Source: Pseudacidovorax sp. NFM-22
GTDB taxonomy: Bacteria; Pseudomonadota; Gammaproteobacteria; Burkholderiales; Burkholderiaceae_C
Assembly: GCF_021401245.1 (NCBI RefSeq)
Contig: NZ_JACBFY010000005.1
Span: forward strand, 372,001 to 436,000
DNA length: 64,000 nucleotides
Reading direction: 5' to 3'
Position 1 is the first letter of the stretch; each line of letters starts with the position of its first letter. The notes below the pieces were generated by a model. The model did not search any database. It was not told where the DNA came from and saw only the letters and a list, made by a program, of their open reading frames with translations. This document shows, in pieces, positions 53,763-64,000 of the stretch. The position numbers and the translations under genes were made by a program.

Positions 53763-55931
53763 TCAGGCGAGTGCCGACATGGGTGGATGGAAGCGCGCGT
53801 CCTGCCGGGCGCGCTCGACCAGCCAGGCCGAGGGCCGGTAGCGCTCGCCGTGCAGCCGTGCCAGTTCCTCGGCCTGCGCGACGAACTGCGGCAGCCCCAC
53901 CGTCTCGATGTACGAGAGCACCCCGCCCGTCCAGGCCGGGTAGCCGATGCCGAAAATCGAGCCGACGTCCGCGTCCGCCGGGTCCATGACCACGCCCTCC
54001 TCCATGCAACGCGCGCCCTCCAGCGCCTGGATGGTGAGGAAGCGGCGCTTGAGGGTCTCGACCGGTGGCTGCTGCGCCGCCACCGGCCAGTGTTCGGCCA
54101 GGCCCGGCCACAGGAACTTGCGGCCGCCTTCCGGGTACTCGTAGAAGCCGGCGCCAGCAGCCTTGCCTCGGCGGCCCAGCTGCTCGACCATCTTGCGCGT
54201 GGCATTGATCGACAGCGCCGGCTCGTGCGGCGGATGCACGCCGTCCGCCAGCCACTGGGCGTGGACCTTGAGCGTGATCTCGAGCGAGACCTCGTCCACC
54301 ACCGCCAGCGGCCCCACCGGCATGCCGGCCTGGCGCGCGGCGTTCTCGATCAGGGCTGGCGCCACGCCCTCCTGCAACATGGCGATGCCCTCCTTGATGA
54401 AGGTGCCGAAGACGCGGCTGGTGAAGAAGCCGCGGCGATCGTTGACGACGATGGGCGTCTTGCGCAACTGCGCCGCCAGGTCCAGCGCACGGGCCAGCGT
54501 CTGCGGGCTCGTCTGCTCGCCCACGATCAACTCGACCAGTGGCATGCGTTCGACCGGCGAGAAGAAATGGACCCCGATGAAGTCCTCGGGCCGCGCAAAG
54601 GCCTGCGCCAGCCCGGTGATCGGCAGCGTGGAGGTGTTGCTGCCGAAGACGGCCGTGGCCGGCATCGCCGTGCAGGCCTTGCGCGTCACTTCGGCCTTGA
54701 CCTCCCGGTTCTCGAACACGGCCTCGATCACGAAGTCGCAGCCGGACAATGCAGCAGGGTCGACGGCGGGGTGGATGCGCGCGAGCACGGCATCGGCCTG
54801 CTCGCGCGTGGTCCTGCCGCGCGCCACGGCCTGCTCGAGCTGACGGACGGCATGGGCCTTGCCCCGCTCGGCCTGGGCCTGCGTGCTGTCGATCAGCACC
54901 ACGTCGATGCCCACACCGGCCGCCACATGCGCGATGCCGGCGCCCATCATCCCCGCCCCCAGCACGCCCAGCCGCGCGACCTTGGACGGTGGCACGCCGG
55001 CGGGCCGGCTGACCAGCTTGTCGATGCGCCCCTTGTTGACGAAGAGCGTGCGCATCAGGTTGCGCGCAACCGGGTCGGCCAGCAGGCGTCCGAAGTATTT
55101 GCGTTCGATGCGCAGACCCACATCCAGCGGCAGCTGCGTGCCCTCGTAGACGCAGGACAGGATGGCCAGCGGGGCCGGCATGTTGCGCTGCGTCTGGCCT
55201 GCCAGCAGCGTGGTGCCGGCAGTGAAGCTGCGGCTCGCATGCGGCGCCGTCGGGCCGGCACCGCCGGGAAGGCGGAAGCCCTTGGCGTCCCAGGGTTGCA
55301 CGGCCTCGGGCTTCTGCAGCAGCCAGCGCCGGGCCGCGGCCACGGTTTCGCCGGCCGGAGCCAGCTCGTGCACGATGCCCAGCTTGAGCGCCTCGGCAGC
55401 CTTCACGTGGCGGCCGGTGAGCAGCAGGCCCAGCGCCTTCTCGATGCCGATCAGGCGCGGCAGCCGCTGCGTGCCACCGCCGGCCGGCAGCAGGCCGATG
55501 CCCACTTCGGGCAGGCCCGCCACCGTCTTGGGCGTGTCGGTCATCACACGGCGGTGGCAGGCCAGCGCCAGCTCGAAGCCACCGCCCAGGGCCGGGCCCT
55601 CGATGGCCGCCGCAAAGGGCTTGCCGCAGGTCTCGATGCGGCGGGCCACCTGGCTGAAGGCCTCGCCCAGCGCCGCGCCCTGCGTGGCTGGCACCGGTCC
55701 CGCGTCGAGCAGGGCCAGCAGGCCCTTGATGTCGGCACCGGCCACGAAGGCGCCCGGCTTGCCGGAGGTGATGATGGCGCCGGCGATGCCGGGCGTCGCC
55801 GCCACCTGCTCGACCGCCGCGGCCAGATCGGCCACCAGCTCCGGCGTCAGCACGTTCATCGGCCGGCCGGGCAAGTCGATGCGGATCAGGGCGATGCCGT
55901 CGTCGCCCATGTGCAGTTCCAGGGTGTTCAT
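53763..55931 (-). CDS. FadJ/FadB-like bifunctional enoyl-CoA hydratase / 3-hydroxyacyl-CoA dehydrogenase
   Basis: 722 residues. The N-terminal crotonase domain has the oxyanion motif AGADIKGLLAL and both catalytic glutamates (GGGFELALAC, LPEVGIGLLPAGGGTQRLPR). The dehydrogenase part has the NAD motif LGVLGAGMMGAGIAHVAA at about residue 325 and the catalytic His in GVHFFSPVERMPLVELI, with a C-terminal 3HCDH repeat. It performs steps two and three of beta-oxidation. The start lies 10 bp after the thiolase stop, so they form the usual pair. Confidence 0.95.
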   Translation of the reverse strand: MNTLELHMGDDGIALIRIDLPGRPMNVLTPELVADLAAAVEQVAATPGIAGAIITSGKPGAFVAGADIKGLLALLDAGPVPATQGAALGEAFSQVARRIETCGKPFAAAIEGPALGGGFELALACHRRVMTDTPKTVAGLPEVGIGLLPAGGGTQRLPRLIGIEKALGLLLTGRHVKAAEALKLGIVHELAPAGETVAAARRWLLQKPEAVQPWDAKGFRLPGGAGPTAPHASRSFTAGTTLLAGQTQRNMPAPLAILSCVYEGTQLPLDVGLRIERKYFGRLLADPVARNLMRTLFVNKGRIDKLVSRPAGVPPSKVARLGVLGAGMMGAGIAHVAAGVGIDVVLIDSTQAQAERGKAHAVRQLEQAVARGRTTREQADAVLARIHPAVDPAALSGCDFVIEAVFENREVKAEVTRKACTAMPATAVFGSNTSTLPITGLAQAFARPEDFIGVHFFSPVERMPLVELIVGEQTSPQTLARALDLAAQLRKTPIVVNDRRGFFTSRVFGTFIKEGIAMLQEGVAPALIENAARQAGMPVGPLAVVDEVSLEITLKVHAQWLADGVHPPHEPALSINATRKMVEQLGRRGKAAGAGFYEYPEGGRKFLWPGLAEHWPVAAQQPPVETLKRRFLTIQALEGARCMEEGVVMDPADADVGSIFGIGYPAWTGGVLSYIETVGLPQFVAQAEELARLHGERYRPSAWLVERARQDARFHPPMSALA

Positions 55932-55940
55932 GGGGTTCGC

Positions 55941-57242
<1,302 letters not shown>

Positions 57243-57248
<6 letters not shown>

Positions 57249-57266
57249 ATCGTCGCATCCGACGAA
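57243..57266. promoter_or_regulatory. Shared dyad operator, copy 1 (thiolase-fadJ promoter)
   Basis: The core is ATCGTCG-CATC-CGACGA (57249-57265), a 6-bp perfect dyad. Over 24 bp, 18 positions match copy 2 at 60092-60115 in the same orientation, including GG-C-A bases on one flank. It lies between the NMO paralogue's stop and the thiolase. Confidence 0.6.
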
Positions 57267-57296
57267 AGCGGAGCCTGTCCGGCGTGGGGGCCGCGC

Positions 57297-58298
57297 TCAG
57301 CGTGCCAGCCCTGCGGCACGCAGGTCGGCGAGCGAGCGCTCCATCGCAGCGCGGTACTCCTGGCGGGTCGCCTGGATCAGCTCGGCCACGCCTGTCACGG
57401 CATGCACGCCGCCGACGGAGTGGCCGGCGCTCCAGATGTCGCGCCAGCGTTGCGGCGCGGCCGCCGGATCCTGCGCCATCTCGAAGGTGGCGCGCGCACC
57501 GCCGAAAAGCGCGCGGGCCTGCTCGGGTGTCACGTCTTCCTGCAGCGCGTCGGGGTCCAGGCCGGCCGCCTCGATGGACGCCCGAAGCATGTTCGTGCGC
57601 AGGCCGGTGAAGGCGCGTGTCAACAGCACGTCGTCGGGACCGGATTCGACCAGCATGGCCTTGTAGCCGGGCGCCGCCATCGACTCGCGCGTCGCGATGA
57701 AGCGCGTGCCCATGTAGGCCAGGTCGGCCCCCGCCGCCCGCGCGGCCCACAATGCCGCGCCGTCGGCCACGCCGCCGGCCAGCACGAGCGGTCCGTCGAA
57801 GAAGATGCGAACCGCGCGGACGAAGGCCAGGCCGTTGAGCCAGCCGGTCTGGCCGCCGGCCCCGGCGCTGAGCAGCACCAGCCCGTCCACGCCAGACTGC
57901 ACGGCCTTGCGCGCATGGGCCACAGTGCCCACGTCCGCCAGTACCCGGCAGCCGGCGTCATGCAGCGGGCCGACCACCGGGGCGGCCGAGCCGACGCTGG
58001 TGATGACCCATTCCACCCGGTATCGCCGGATCGCTTCGATGTCGGCCTCGATCTGCGGGCGTGGGCGATGCAGGATCAGGTTGGGACAGCACGGCGCGTC
58101 GGTGGGGCCGAGCGCGCCGCAGATGCGTTCGAGCCAAGCGTCGAGCCCGCCGGCGCGCGCCGCATTGGCGGTGGGGAAGGCGCCCATCACGCCGCTGCGG
58201 CAGGCGGCGATCACGAGCTCGGGGCCGGACACGTGCAACATCGGCGCCGCGATGAGCGGCAGGCGCAGACGCGCCGCAAGTTCGTCGGAAATGCTCAT
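57297..58298 (-). CDS. Nitronate monooxygenase-like FMN enzyme, paralogue 2
   Basis: 333 residues from ATG 58298. It is closely similar along its length to the protein at 21211: LRLPLIAAPMLHVSGPELVI at 11-30, WVITSVGSAAPVVGPLHDAG, LSAGAGGQTGWLNGLAFVRA and LAYMGTRFIATRESMAAPGY. It shares the Gln (150) in place of the family's active-site histidine. It sits 10 bp downstream of an acyl-CoA ligase and before thiolase and FadJ, so its substrate is probably a CoA thioester. Confidence 0.88.
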   Translation of the reverse strand: MSISDELAARLRLPLIAAPMLHVSGPELVIAACRSGVMGAFPTANAARAGGLDAWLERICGALGPTDAPCCPNLILHRPRPQIEADIEAIRRYRVEWVITSVGSAAPVVGPLHDAGCRVLADVGTVAHARKAVQSGVDGLVLLSAGAGGQTGWLNGLAFVRAVRIFFDGPLVLAGGVADGAALWAARAAGADLAYMGTRFIATRESMAAPGYKAMLVESGPDDVLLTRAFTGLRTNMLRASIEAAGLDPDALQEDVTPEQARALFGGARATFEMAQDPAAAPQRWRDIWSAGHSVGGVHAVTGVAELIQATRQEYRAAMERSLADLRAAGLAR

Positions 58299-58308
58299 CG
58301 TGCGTGCT

Positions 58309-59883
58309 TCAGGCGACGGCACGCGCCTGCCCCTTCCAGTAGGGCTCACGCAACGCCTTCTTGTCGATCTTGCCGACGGCGGTGCGCGGAATCTGGTCGT
58401 TGAATGCGACGACCTTGGGCGCGCAGACCGCGCCCTTGGCCTCGCGCACCCGCGTCTTCAGTTCCTCGCCGAGTGCGGCGCGGTCCAGGGCGGACGCGTC
58501 CGGCCGGCACTGGACGACGGCCATCACGCTCTCGCCCCACTTGGGATCGGGCACGCCGATCACCGCCACCATCGCCACCGCCGGATGGCTGGAGATCACA
58601 TCCTCGACATCGCGGGGATACACGTTGAAGCCCCCCGAGACGATCATGTCCTTCTTGCGGTCGACGATGTAGATGTAGCCGCGATCATCGGCCTGGGCCA
58701 TGTCACCGGTGTGCAGCCAGCCATTGCGCAGCGTCTCGGCGGTCAGCGCCGGCGCGTTGAGGTACTCCTGCATGACACCCGGGCCGCGCACGCACAGTTC
58801 GCCGACGCCGCCCGGCGGGACGGGGCGGTCCTCCTCGTCGAGCACGGCCACCGAAGCCATCGCGGTGGGGGTGCCGCAACTGGAGAACAGCGCCGGCCGG
58901 GCAGGATCGTGGTCCTCCCGGCGCAGGAAGGTGATGGGGTAGGCCTCCGTCTGGCCATACAGCTGCGCGAAGACCGGGCCCATGCGCTCCAGCCCTTCGA
59001 TCAGCCTGGAGGGCGACATCGGGCTGGCGCCGTAGATCAGGGTCTGCAGGCTGCTCAGGTCGGCGTCGCCCAGCGATGGCTGATCGAGCACCATGTAGAT
59101 CATGGTGGGGACGAGCAGCGAGAAATTGCATCGCTCGCTGGCGATCAGCTCCAGCCAGCGGTCGGGCGCGAAGCCATTCATCAGCCTGACGGTGCCGCCG
59201 CGCATCAGCGTGGGGGGCACGAAGCTGCCGGCCACGTGGGTGATGGGCGCCGCGGCCAGGAAGTGCGGCCGCTCGGGCAGATCGAAGCTGGCCAGGATGT
59301 CGAGGAACATCGAACAGTAGCCCGCCTGGCTGCGTGCGGCGCCCTTGGCGCGGCCCGTGGTGCCCCCGGTGTACTGCACGATGGCGAGATCGTTGGGCGC
59401 GCCCTCGCACCGCAGGCTGACTTCTCCGATCCGCTCCACCGCTGCATGCAGGTCCGTGCCCAGGGGGGACGGCCCCAGCGTATAGACGTGGCGAAGGCCT
59501 TCATACCCTGCCACCAGCGCCTCGACCCGGGCGCCGAAGGCAGCCGCATCGACCACCAGGACCTCGACGGCGGCGTCGCGCAGCTGGAAGAGATGGTCGT
59601 CCAGGCTGCCGAGCGGGTGCAGCATCGTCACGCACATGCCGTACGCGAGCGCCGCGCTGTTGGCGGCCCAGACGTCCCACCGGTTGCCGGCGAGGAAGGC
59701 GATGCGGGTCCCGCGGCCGCAGCCGGCGGCAGCCAGCACGCCCTGGGTGCGGGCACTCCAGTCGCGCAGCCCGCGGTAGCTCAGCGAGCCGCCCTCCCAG
59801 ACAAAGGCCGTCCGGTCCGCATGGCGCTCGTAGGCGCGGTGCAGAAGCTGACCGATGAGCGGCGCCGTGCGCAGTGTTTCCAT
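58309..59883 (-). CDS. AMP-forming acyl-CoA synthetase (ligase)
   Basis: 524 residues. ANL-superfamily motifs are complete: P-loop YTGGTTGRAKGAARS (~170), YGQTEAYPITF, the hinge GWLHTGDMAQADDRGYIYIV followed by DRKKDMIVSGGFNVYPRDVE, and the adenylation lysine in RTAVGKIDKKALR. A good AAGGAGA precedes the ATG. It activates the pathway acid for the beta-oxidation genes around it. The ~215-bp region upstream of its start contains a shared dyad operator at 60092-60115. Confidence 0.93.
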   Translation of the reverse strand: METLRTAPLIGQLLHRAYERHADRTAFVWEGGSLSYRGLRDWSARTQGVLAAAGCGRGTRIAFLAGNRWDVWAANSAALAYGMCVTMLHPLGSLDDHLFQLRDAAVEVLVVDAAAFGARVEALVAGYEGLRHVYTLGPSPLGTDLHAAVERIGEVSLRCEGAPNDLAIVQYTGGTTGRAKGAARSQAGYCSMFLDILASFDLPERPHFLAAAPITHVAGSFVPPTLMRGGTVRLMNGFAPDRWLELIASERCNFSLLVPTMIYMVLDQPSLGDADLSSLQTLIYGASPMSPSRLIEGLERMGPVFAQLYGQTEAYPITFLRREDHDPARPALFSSCGTPTAMASVAVLDEEDRPVPPGGVGELCVRGPGVMQEYLNAPALTAETLRNGWLHTGDMAQADDRGYIYIVDRKKDMIVSGGFNVYPRDVEDVISSHPAVAMVAVIGVPDPKWGESVMAVVQCRPDASALDRAALGEELKTRVREAKGAVCAPKVVAFNDQIPRTAVGKIDKKALREPYWKGQARAVA

Positions 59884-60091
59884 GTCGTGTCTCCTTGTGC
59901 TTTTCGAATGGGGCGACCTGCTCCGACCGAAGCGTGCTTTGCGGTCCGCGAGGTCCAGGAGGGGCGCACCGGCCGTCGGATGCCGGCCGCTGCCGGGAGG
60001 CTCGCGGCGGCACTCGGGGTCGGCAGGCCCTGTGCGGCGGGCGCCGGCACAGGCCGCCGTTCATGACCGCATGATCGACAACGCGTGCGCA

Positions 60092-60115
60092 GGACATATC
60101 GTCGCTAACGACGAT
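60092..60115. promoter_or_regulatory. Shared dyad operator, copy 2 (acyl-CoA ligase promoter)
   Basis: ATCGTCG-CTAA-CGACGAT (60098-60115) is a perfect 7-bp dyad. It lies between the crotonase stop (60134) and the ligase start (59883) and closely resembles copy 1 at 57243-57266, with 18 of 24 positions identical. Confidence 0.65.
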
Positions 60116-60133
60116 TCGGGGGTGGGACTAGGT

Positions 60134-60952
60134 TCAGCGATGCCGCGGCGCCCGGCGCTCGCCGAAGGCGCGCACGCCCTCCGCAAAGCTGGGGCCTTCC
60201 ACCAGCACCATCTGGCGCGCCCGCTCCCACTCGAGCTGCTGCGCCAGGCTCTGGTGGGCCGAGGCGGCGAACGCCGCACGCGCTTCGCCGACGGCGTGGG
60301 CCGGCATGGCCGCAAGTCGCAGCGCCAAGGCCTGGGCCTCGTCCGCCAGGCGGTCGTCGGGCACGCAGTCCCAGATCAGGCCCCAGTGCACCGCCCGCGC
60401 CGCGGGTAGCCGGTCGCCGGTGAGCGCCAGGCCCATGGCGCGCGGTGTGCCCAGGGCGCGCGGCAGCAGCCAGGTGGTGCCCATGTCGGGGACGGCGCCC
60501 AGCACGGGCAGGAAGGGCAGGTAGAAGTAGGCCGACTCGGCGGCGATCACCATGTCGCCCGCCAGCGCCAGGCCCACGCCGCCACCGGCGGCCACGCCGT
60601 TGACGGCGCAGACCACCGGTACCGGCCAGGCCTTCAGGTCCAGCAGCAGGGGCTGCATGCGGGCCATCAGCCGGCCGACATGCGCGCCCAAGGAGGGCGC
60701 GCCAACGGACGCGTCGAGCAGCGCGCGGTAGTCCGCCAGGTCGGCGCCCACACTGAAGCCGCGCCCCTTGGCGGTAAGCACCAGCGCACGCATGGCCGAC
60801 TCCTGCCGCGCCCGCTGCAGGGCCGGCGCCAGGGCGTCGATCAGGCCATCCCCGAGCGGATTCATGCGGGCGCCGTCGTTGAGCGTGAGCGTGACCACGC
60901 CGTCCTGCAGGGCGTAGAGCACCAGGCCTTCGTTGGCCGGAGATGCGCTCAT
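60134..60952 (-). CDS. Crotonase-family protein, PaaG-like enoyl-CoA isomerase/hydratase
   Basis: 272 residues from ATG 60952. The crotonase fold is clear: FSVGADLADYRALL (oxyanion hole), VCAVNGVAAGGGVGLALAGD, and LPVLGAVPDMGTTWLLPRAL. Both usual hydratase glutamates are replaced (GGGVGLA; VPDMGT), leaving the aspartate pattern seen in PaaG-type isomerases, so double-bond isomerisation is as likely as hydration. The start overlaps the DUF2889 gene's stop by four bases. It is the last gene of the dehydrogenase operon. Confidence 0.9.
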   Translation of the reverse strand: MSASPANEGLVLYALQDGVVTLTLNDGARMNPLGDGLIDALAPALQRARQESAMRALVLTAKGRGFSVGADLADYRALLDASVGAPSLGAHVGRLMARMQPLLLDLKAWPVPVVCAVNGVAAGGGVGLALAGDMVIAAESAYFYLPFLPVLGAVPDMGTTWLLPRALGTPRAMGLALTGDRLPAARAVHWGLIWDCVPDDRLADEAQALALRLAAMPAHAVGEARAAFAASAHQSLAQQLEWERARQMVLVEGPSFAEGVRAFGERRAPRHR

Positions 60953-61500
60953 GGCGTGCGCCCCTTGGCGAACTGCGGCAGGTACAGCCGCACGACCTCG
61001 CCATCGGTCCGCAGCCCATGGCAACCGCCGACGGGCGTCCCCCCGGAGCCACTGTCCGCATCGGTGGCGTCCACATCCGCCCAGAGCACCTGGAAGGCCG
61101 TGGTGGCCATGGTGGGCAGCAGTTCAGTGAGGTGGGTACAACCGGCTTCGCCGCGGAACAGGCGCTTGACCGTCTGGGTGAAGCCTGCCTCGATGCGCAG
61201 GCCGATGAGCCGGGCGTAGGCGCCTTCCACGGCCTCGCACTCCCGGTAGGGCCGCGCCTCGCTGAAGGCCTGGGCATCGACGATCCGGCGCTCGCGGTCG
61301 ATGGTCAGGCGCAGGCGCATCCGATGGATGGGCTGGCCGGCCTCGATCTCGCGGCCGGTCACCAGCCCCGTGCGGATGGGCCGGGTGTCGATGAGCACGG
61401 CGTCGATGTCGATCAGCCGGTCGTCGCGCTCGAACGCCTCGCACTGGATGCGCCGCAGATGCAGGGGACGCCGCGGTGCGGCGGGGGTGGCCTGGCTCAT
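60949..61500 (-). CDS. DUF2889 family protein of unknown function
   Basis: 183 residues from ATG 61500. DUF2889 patterns are visible: [79 protein letters not shown] and [19 protein letters not shown]. No signal peptide or membrane segment. Four-base overlaps join it to both neighbours (racemase-type CoA-transferase upstream, crotonase downstream), so it must be co-expressed with them. Its biochemical role is not known; the neat coupling suggests a pathway enzyme or accessory. Confidence 0.85.
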   Translation of the reverse strand: MSQATPAAPRRPLHLRRIQCEAFERDDRLIDIDAVLIDTRPIRTGLVTGREIEAGQPIHRMRLRLTIDRERRIVDAQAFSEARPYRECEAVEGAYARLIGLRIEAGFTQTVKRLFRGEAGCTHLTELLPTMATTAFQVLWADVDATDADSGSGGTPVGGCHGLRTDGEVVRLYLPQFAKGRTP

Positions 61501-62660
61501 GCCGCCGTCGCCGCGAAGGCCACCCGGTCGGCCATCAGGGCCGCGACCTCCGAGGCACCGTAGCCGGCCAGGGCCAGCAGCGCGGCGGTGTCGGCGCCCG
61601 CGCGGGGGGCGGCCTCGGGCAACACGGACGGTGTGCGATCGAAACGCGGCGCGGGCGCGGGCTGCAGCACGCCGCCCGGCGCGACGAAGGTGCCGCGTGC
61701 GGCGTTGTGCGGATGACCGGCCACTTCCTCCATCGACAGCACGGGCGCGAAGCAGGCGTCGCTGCCTTCGAACACGGCGCACCATTCGTCGCGCGTGCGG
61801 GTGCGGAACACTGTCGCCAGCTTCTCGCGCAGGGATGCCCACTCAGCGCGCTGCCACTGGCGCTGGAAGGCGGGATCGGCGATGCCGCAGAGTTCGAGCA
61901 ACTGCCGGTAGAAGGCCGGCTCGATGGCGCCGATGGCCACATGCCGTCCGTCGCTGCATTCGTAGGTGCCGTAGAAATGCGCCGCCCCGTCCAGGAAGTT
62001 CGACCGGCGCGCGTCCTGCCAGAAGCCCTTGGCCTTCATGCCGTAGATGGCGGCCATCAGCAATGCGGCGCCATCGGTCATGGCCGCGTCCACCACCTGG
62101 CCCTGGCCACCGGCCTGCACCTGGGCATGGGCGGCCAGCAGGCCCAGCGCCAGCAGCATGCCGCCCCCACCGTAATCGCCCACCAGGTTGAGCGGCGGCA
62201 GCGGCTGCTGCGCGGTGCCGATGGCATGCAGCGCGCCGGAGAGCGCCACGTAATTGATGTCGTGCCCCGCCGTCTGCGCCAGCGGGCCGGTCTGGCCCCA
62301 GCCCGTCATGCGGCCATAGACCAGCCGGGGGTTGCGCGCGTGGCAGGCGGCCGGGCCCAGCCCAAGCCGCTCGGCCACGCCGGGCCGATAGCCCTCCACC
62401 ATCAAGTCGGCCTGCGCCACCAGCCGCAGCACGGCCTCGACGGCGCGCGGGTCCTTCATGTCCAGGGCCAACGACTCGCGGCCGCGGTCGACCACACTGT
62501 CGTTGCGCATCAGCGCATCGAGGTCGCTGCGCGCCGGGGTCGGCGGCCGGTCGATGCGGATCACGCGTGCGCCCATGTCCGCCAGCAGCATGCAGGCGAA
62601 GGGCCCCGGGCCGATGCCGGCGAGTTCGATGACGGTGAGATGGGCGAGCGGTCCGGGCAT
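61497..62660 (-). CDS. Alpha-methylacyl-CoA racemase-like CaiB/BaiF family protein
   Basis: 387 residues from ATG 62660. The sequence [20 protein letters not shown] is the racemase-type motif, with the Gly-His-Asp at 132-134, and [11 protein letters not shown] follows. The start [20 protein letters not shown] and [13 protein letters not shown] are also racemase-like. Such enzymes invert the 2-methyl centre of branched acyl-CoAs so that an (S)-specific dehydrogenase can act, which fits the acyl-CoA dehydrogenase 8 bp upstream. A CoA-transferase role cannot be excluded. Confidence 0.9.
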   Translation of the reverse strand: MPGPLAHLTVIELAGIGPGPFACMLLADMGARVIRIDRPPTPARSDLDALMRNDSVVDRGRESLALDMKDPRAVEAVLRLVAQADLMVEGYRPGVAERLGLGPAACHARNPRLVYGRMTGWGQTGPLAQTAGHDINYVALSGALHAIGTAQQPLPPLNLVGDYGGGGMLLALGLLAAHAQVQAGGQGQVVDAAMTDGAALLMAAIYGMKAKGFWQDARRSNFLDGAAHFYGTYECSDGRHVAIGAIEPAFYRQLLELCGIADPAFQRQWQRAEWASLREKLATVFRTRTRDEWCAVFEGSDACFAPVLSMEEVAGHPHNAARGTFVAPGGVLQPAPAPRFDRTPSVLPEAAPRAGADTAALLALAGYGASEVAALMADRVAFAATAA

Positions 62661-62668
62661 GGCCGGCC

Positions 62669-63829
62669 TCACATGCGCTTGGCGACTTCTTCCAGCATCA
62701 CCTCGGTGGCGCCGCCGCCGATGGTCAGGATGCGGGCGTCGCGTGCCATGCGTTCGACCGGCGTGCCGATGATGTAGCCGCTGCCGCCATGCAGTTGCAG
62801 GCAGGTATGCACCACCTCCTGCAGCGTCTCGGCACCGAAGGCCTTGAGCATCGACACTTCGCGCACCGTGTCCTTGCCCTGGTCGATCATCTGGGCGCAC
62901 TGATAGGTCAGCGCGCGCACGGCAGCCGCCTTGGAAGCGACCCAGGCCAGCTTGTTGCGCACCACCTGCTGGTCCCACAGCGGCTTGCCGAAGGCCTGGC
63001 GCTGGCGCACATAGTCCACCGTCAGCTCGATGGCGCGGGCGCAGGTGCCCGACACCAGCGCACCCACCACAAGCCGCTCGTTCTGGAAGGTGCTCATGAT
63101 GTAGTAGAAGCCCTTGCCCTCCTCGCCCAGCAGCGCATCGGGCGGCAGGGCCAGGTCGTCGAAGAAGAGCTCGGCCGTGTCCGACGAGCGCCAGCCGTGC
63201 TTGTCGAACTTGCGCGTGACCTTGAGACCGGGGTTGTCCTTCTCGACGATGAACATCGAGATGCCGCGACTGCCCTTGGCCTCCGGGTCGGTGCGCGCGG
63301 CCACGATGTAGATGTCGCCATGCACGCCGTTGGTGATGAAGGTCTTGGAGCCGTTGAGCACCCAGCCCTCGGCCGTGCGCACGGCCCGCGTGCGCATGCC
63401 GGCGACGTCGGAGCCGGCACCAGGCTCGGTCACGCAGATGGCGCCCACCTTGCGGCCGGCGCAGGCGTCGGGCAGGTAGCGCTGCTTCTGCGCCGGCGAG
63501 CCGCGGTGCGCGATGTGGCTGATCGACATGTCGCTGTGCACCGTCAGCGCCGAGGCCACGCCGCCATAGCCGGAGCGCGACAGCTCCTCCCCCAGCACGA
63601 CGGAAGCCAGCGCGCCCATGCCGCCGCCGCCGTACTCCACCGGATGGCGCATGCCCAGGAAGCCCATCTCGCCGAGTTCGAGGAAGACCGAGCGCGGGAT
63701 CTCGCCCGTGGCCTCCCATTCGTCGGCGAAGGGCACGATGCGCTCTTTGGAGAAGCGCCGCACCTGGTCGCGCACCATGCGCAGGTCTTCGTCGAGCAGG
63801 TCGGGTTCGAGGAATTCGAATTCGGTCAT
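62669..63829 (-). CDS. Acyl-CoA dehydrogenase, isovaleryl/citronellyl-CoA dehydrogenase-like active site
   Basis: 386 residues from ATG 63829. FAD and substrate motifs: [20 protein letters not shown] at 128-147, [22 protein letters not shown], and [20 protein letters not shown] near the end. The usual catalytic Glu in the late YEGT motif is replaced ([12 protein letters not shown]), while Glu251 in FQNERLVVG lies where isovaleryl-CoA dehydrogenase carries its base. This points to branched-chain or terpenoid-type acyl-CoA substrates. It is first gene of a four-gene minus-strand operon. Confidence 0.93.
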   Translation of the reverse strand: MTEFEFLEPDLLDEDLRMVRDQVRRFSKERIVPFADEWEATGEIPRSVFLELGEMGFLGMRHPVEYGGGGMGALASVVLGEELSRSGYGGVASALTVHSDMSISHIAHRGSPAQKQRYLPDACAGRKVGAICVTEPGAGSDVAGMRTRAVRTAEGWVLNGSKTFITNGVHGDIYIVAARTDPEAKGSRGISMFIVEKDNPGLKVTRKFDKHGWRSSDTAELFFDDLALPPDALLGEEGKGFYYIMSTFQNERLVVGALVSGTCARAIELTVDYVRQRQAFGKPLWDQQVVRNKLAWVASKAAAVRALTYQCAQMIDQGKDTVREVSMLKAFGAETLQEVVHTCLQLHGGSGYIIGTPVERMARDARILTIGGGATEVMLEEVAKRM

Positions 63830-64000
63830 GGATGGCGTCTGATGCAGATCAAGGACAGATGCCCGGCACTCATTGATAGTCCGGCGTGTCGGTTTATTTT
63901 ATGGACCGCATCCGGGGCGTGCAACACCGCTTGATAAACTCGCGCCGCTTTTTCATCGCTGCCCCGCCCCCGGATGGAAAGAGACACTTCTGGGAACGCC
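63830..64000. other. Intergenic promoter region at the right edge
   Basis: This holds the promoter of the acyl-CoA dehydrogenase operon; an AT-rich patch with TTTATTTTATGG lies near 63892-63903. An ATG at 63974 opens nine codons to the window edge on the plus strand and might begin another gene, but nine codons are too few to judge. The shared dyad operator seen at 57243 and 60092 is not present here. Confidence 0.4.

Noticed and set aside
63974-64000. Start of a further plus-strand gene at the right edge
   Set aside because: Only nine codons are visible and no clear ribosome-binding site precedes the ATG.

Overview
The window is GC-rich DNA (roughly 70 % G+C by eye, strong third-position bias) with densely packed genes on both strands. 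Three things point to a betaproteobacterium of the order Burkholderiales, most likely Comamonadaceae (Variovorax/Acidovorax-like) or Alcaligenaceae: two Bug-type solute-binding proteins, several LysR-type regulators paired with CoA or oxidoreductase genes, and an ANTAR/AmiC-like pair. The placement is inferred from gene content, not from a marker gene. No rRNA, tRNA, CRISPR array, plasmid origin or prophage was seen. The only mobile DNA is an IS481-type transposase remnant fused to a piece of an alpha-carbonic anhydrase gene (19.28-19.81 kb).

Layout. (1) 0-1.9 kb, minus strand: an AmiC-like amide/urea sensor protein followed by an ANTAR antiterminator cut by the window edge. Its leader holds an intrinsic terminator and an overlapping hexaloop hairpin of the ANTAR-target type. 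(2) 1.9-4.7 kb: a GMC flavin oxidoreductase divergent from a LysR regulator. (3) 4.8-17.5 kb: a catabolic island. An amidase, an alpha/beta hydrolase and a family-5 solute-binding protein lie on the minus strand. A GntR regulator, class III aminotransferase, C45-type autoproteolytic amidohydrolase, DppB/DppC/DppDF-like ABC transporter and aldehyde dehydrogenase lie on the plus strand. Together they look like import of an amide or peptide-like compound, amide hydrolysis, then removal of a terminal amine and oxidation of the resulting semialdehyde. (4) 17.5-19.2 kb: an HSL-type esterase divergent from a PaiB-like flavoprotein. (5) 20.0-23.3 kb: CoA-transferase, nitronate-monooxygenase-like enzyme and Bug binding protein. 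(6) 23.4-33.7 kb: two hybrid histidine kinases, an XPD/DinG-type helicase with a RecB-like nuclease domain, an MFS transporter and a haem-oxygenase-like diiron protein.

(7) 33.7-37.4 kb: LysR regulator divergent from a Bug protein plus FAD oxidoreductase, closed by a 161-bp imperfect palindrome. (8) 37.6-47.8 kb, minus strand: a Fur-box-like site, FecI sigma factor, FecR, a terminator, TonB-dependent receptor, two DUF4198 proteins, MacA, MacB and an outer-membrane efflux lipoprotein. This is a complete uptake-plus-export cassette across the envelope. (9) 47.8-63.8 kb: acyl-CoA metabolism. A plus-strand operon (ketopantoate-reductase-like, VOC, MaoC, CoA-transferase, AroE-like, AroQ-like) is driven from a LysR promoter with a perfect dyad. 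Minus-strand units carry acyl-CoA dehydrogenase, racemase-type CoA-transferase, DUF2889, crotonase, acyl-CoA ligase, a second nitronate-monooxygenase paralogue, thiolase and a FadJ-like enzyme. Two of these minus-strand promoters share a dyad operator.

The best candidates for an undescribed system are the FecIR-receptor-DUF4198-MacAB-OMF cassette, the CoA-linked AroE/AroQ operon, and the regulon defined by the shared ATCGTCG-N4-CGACGA operator.
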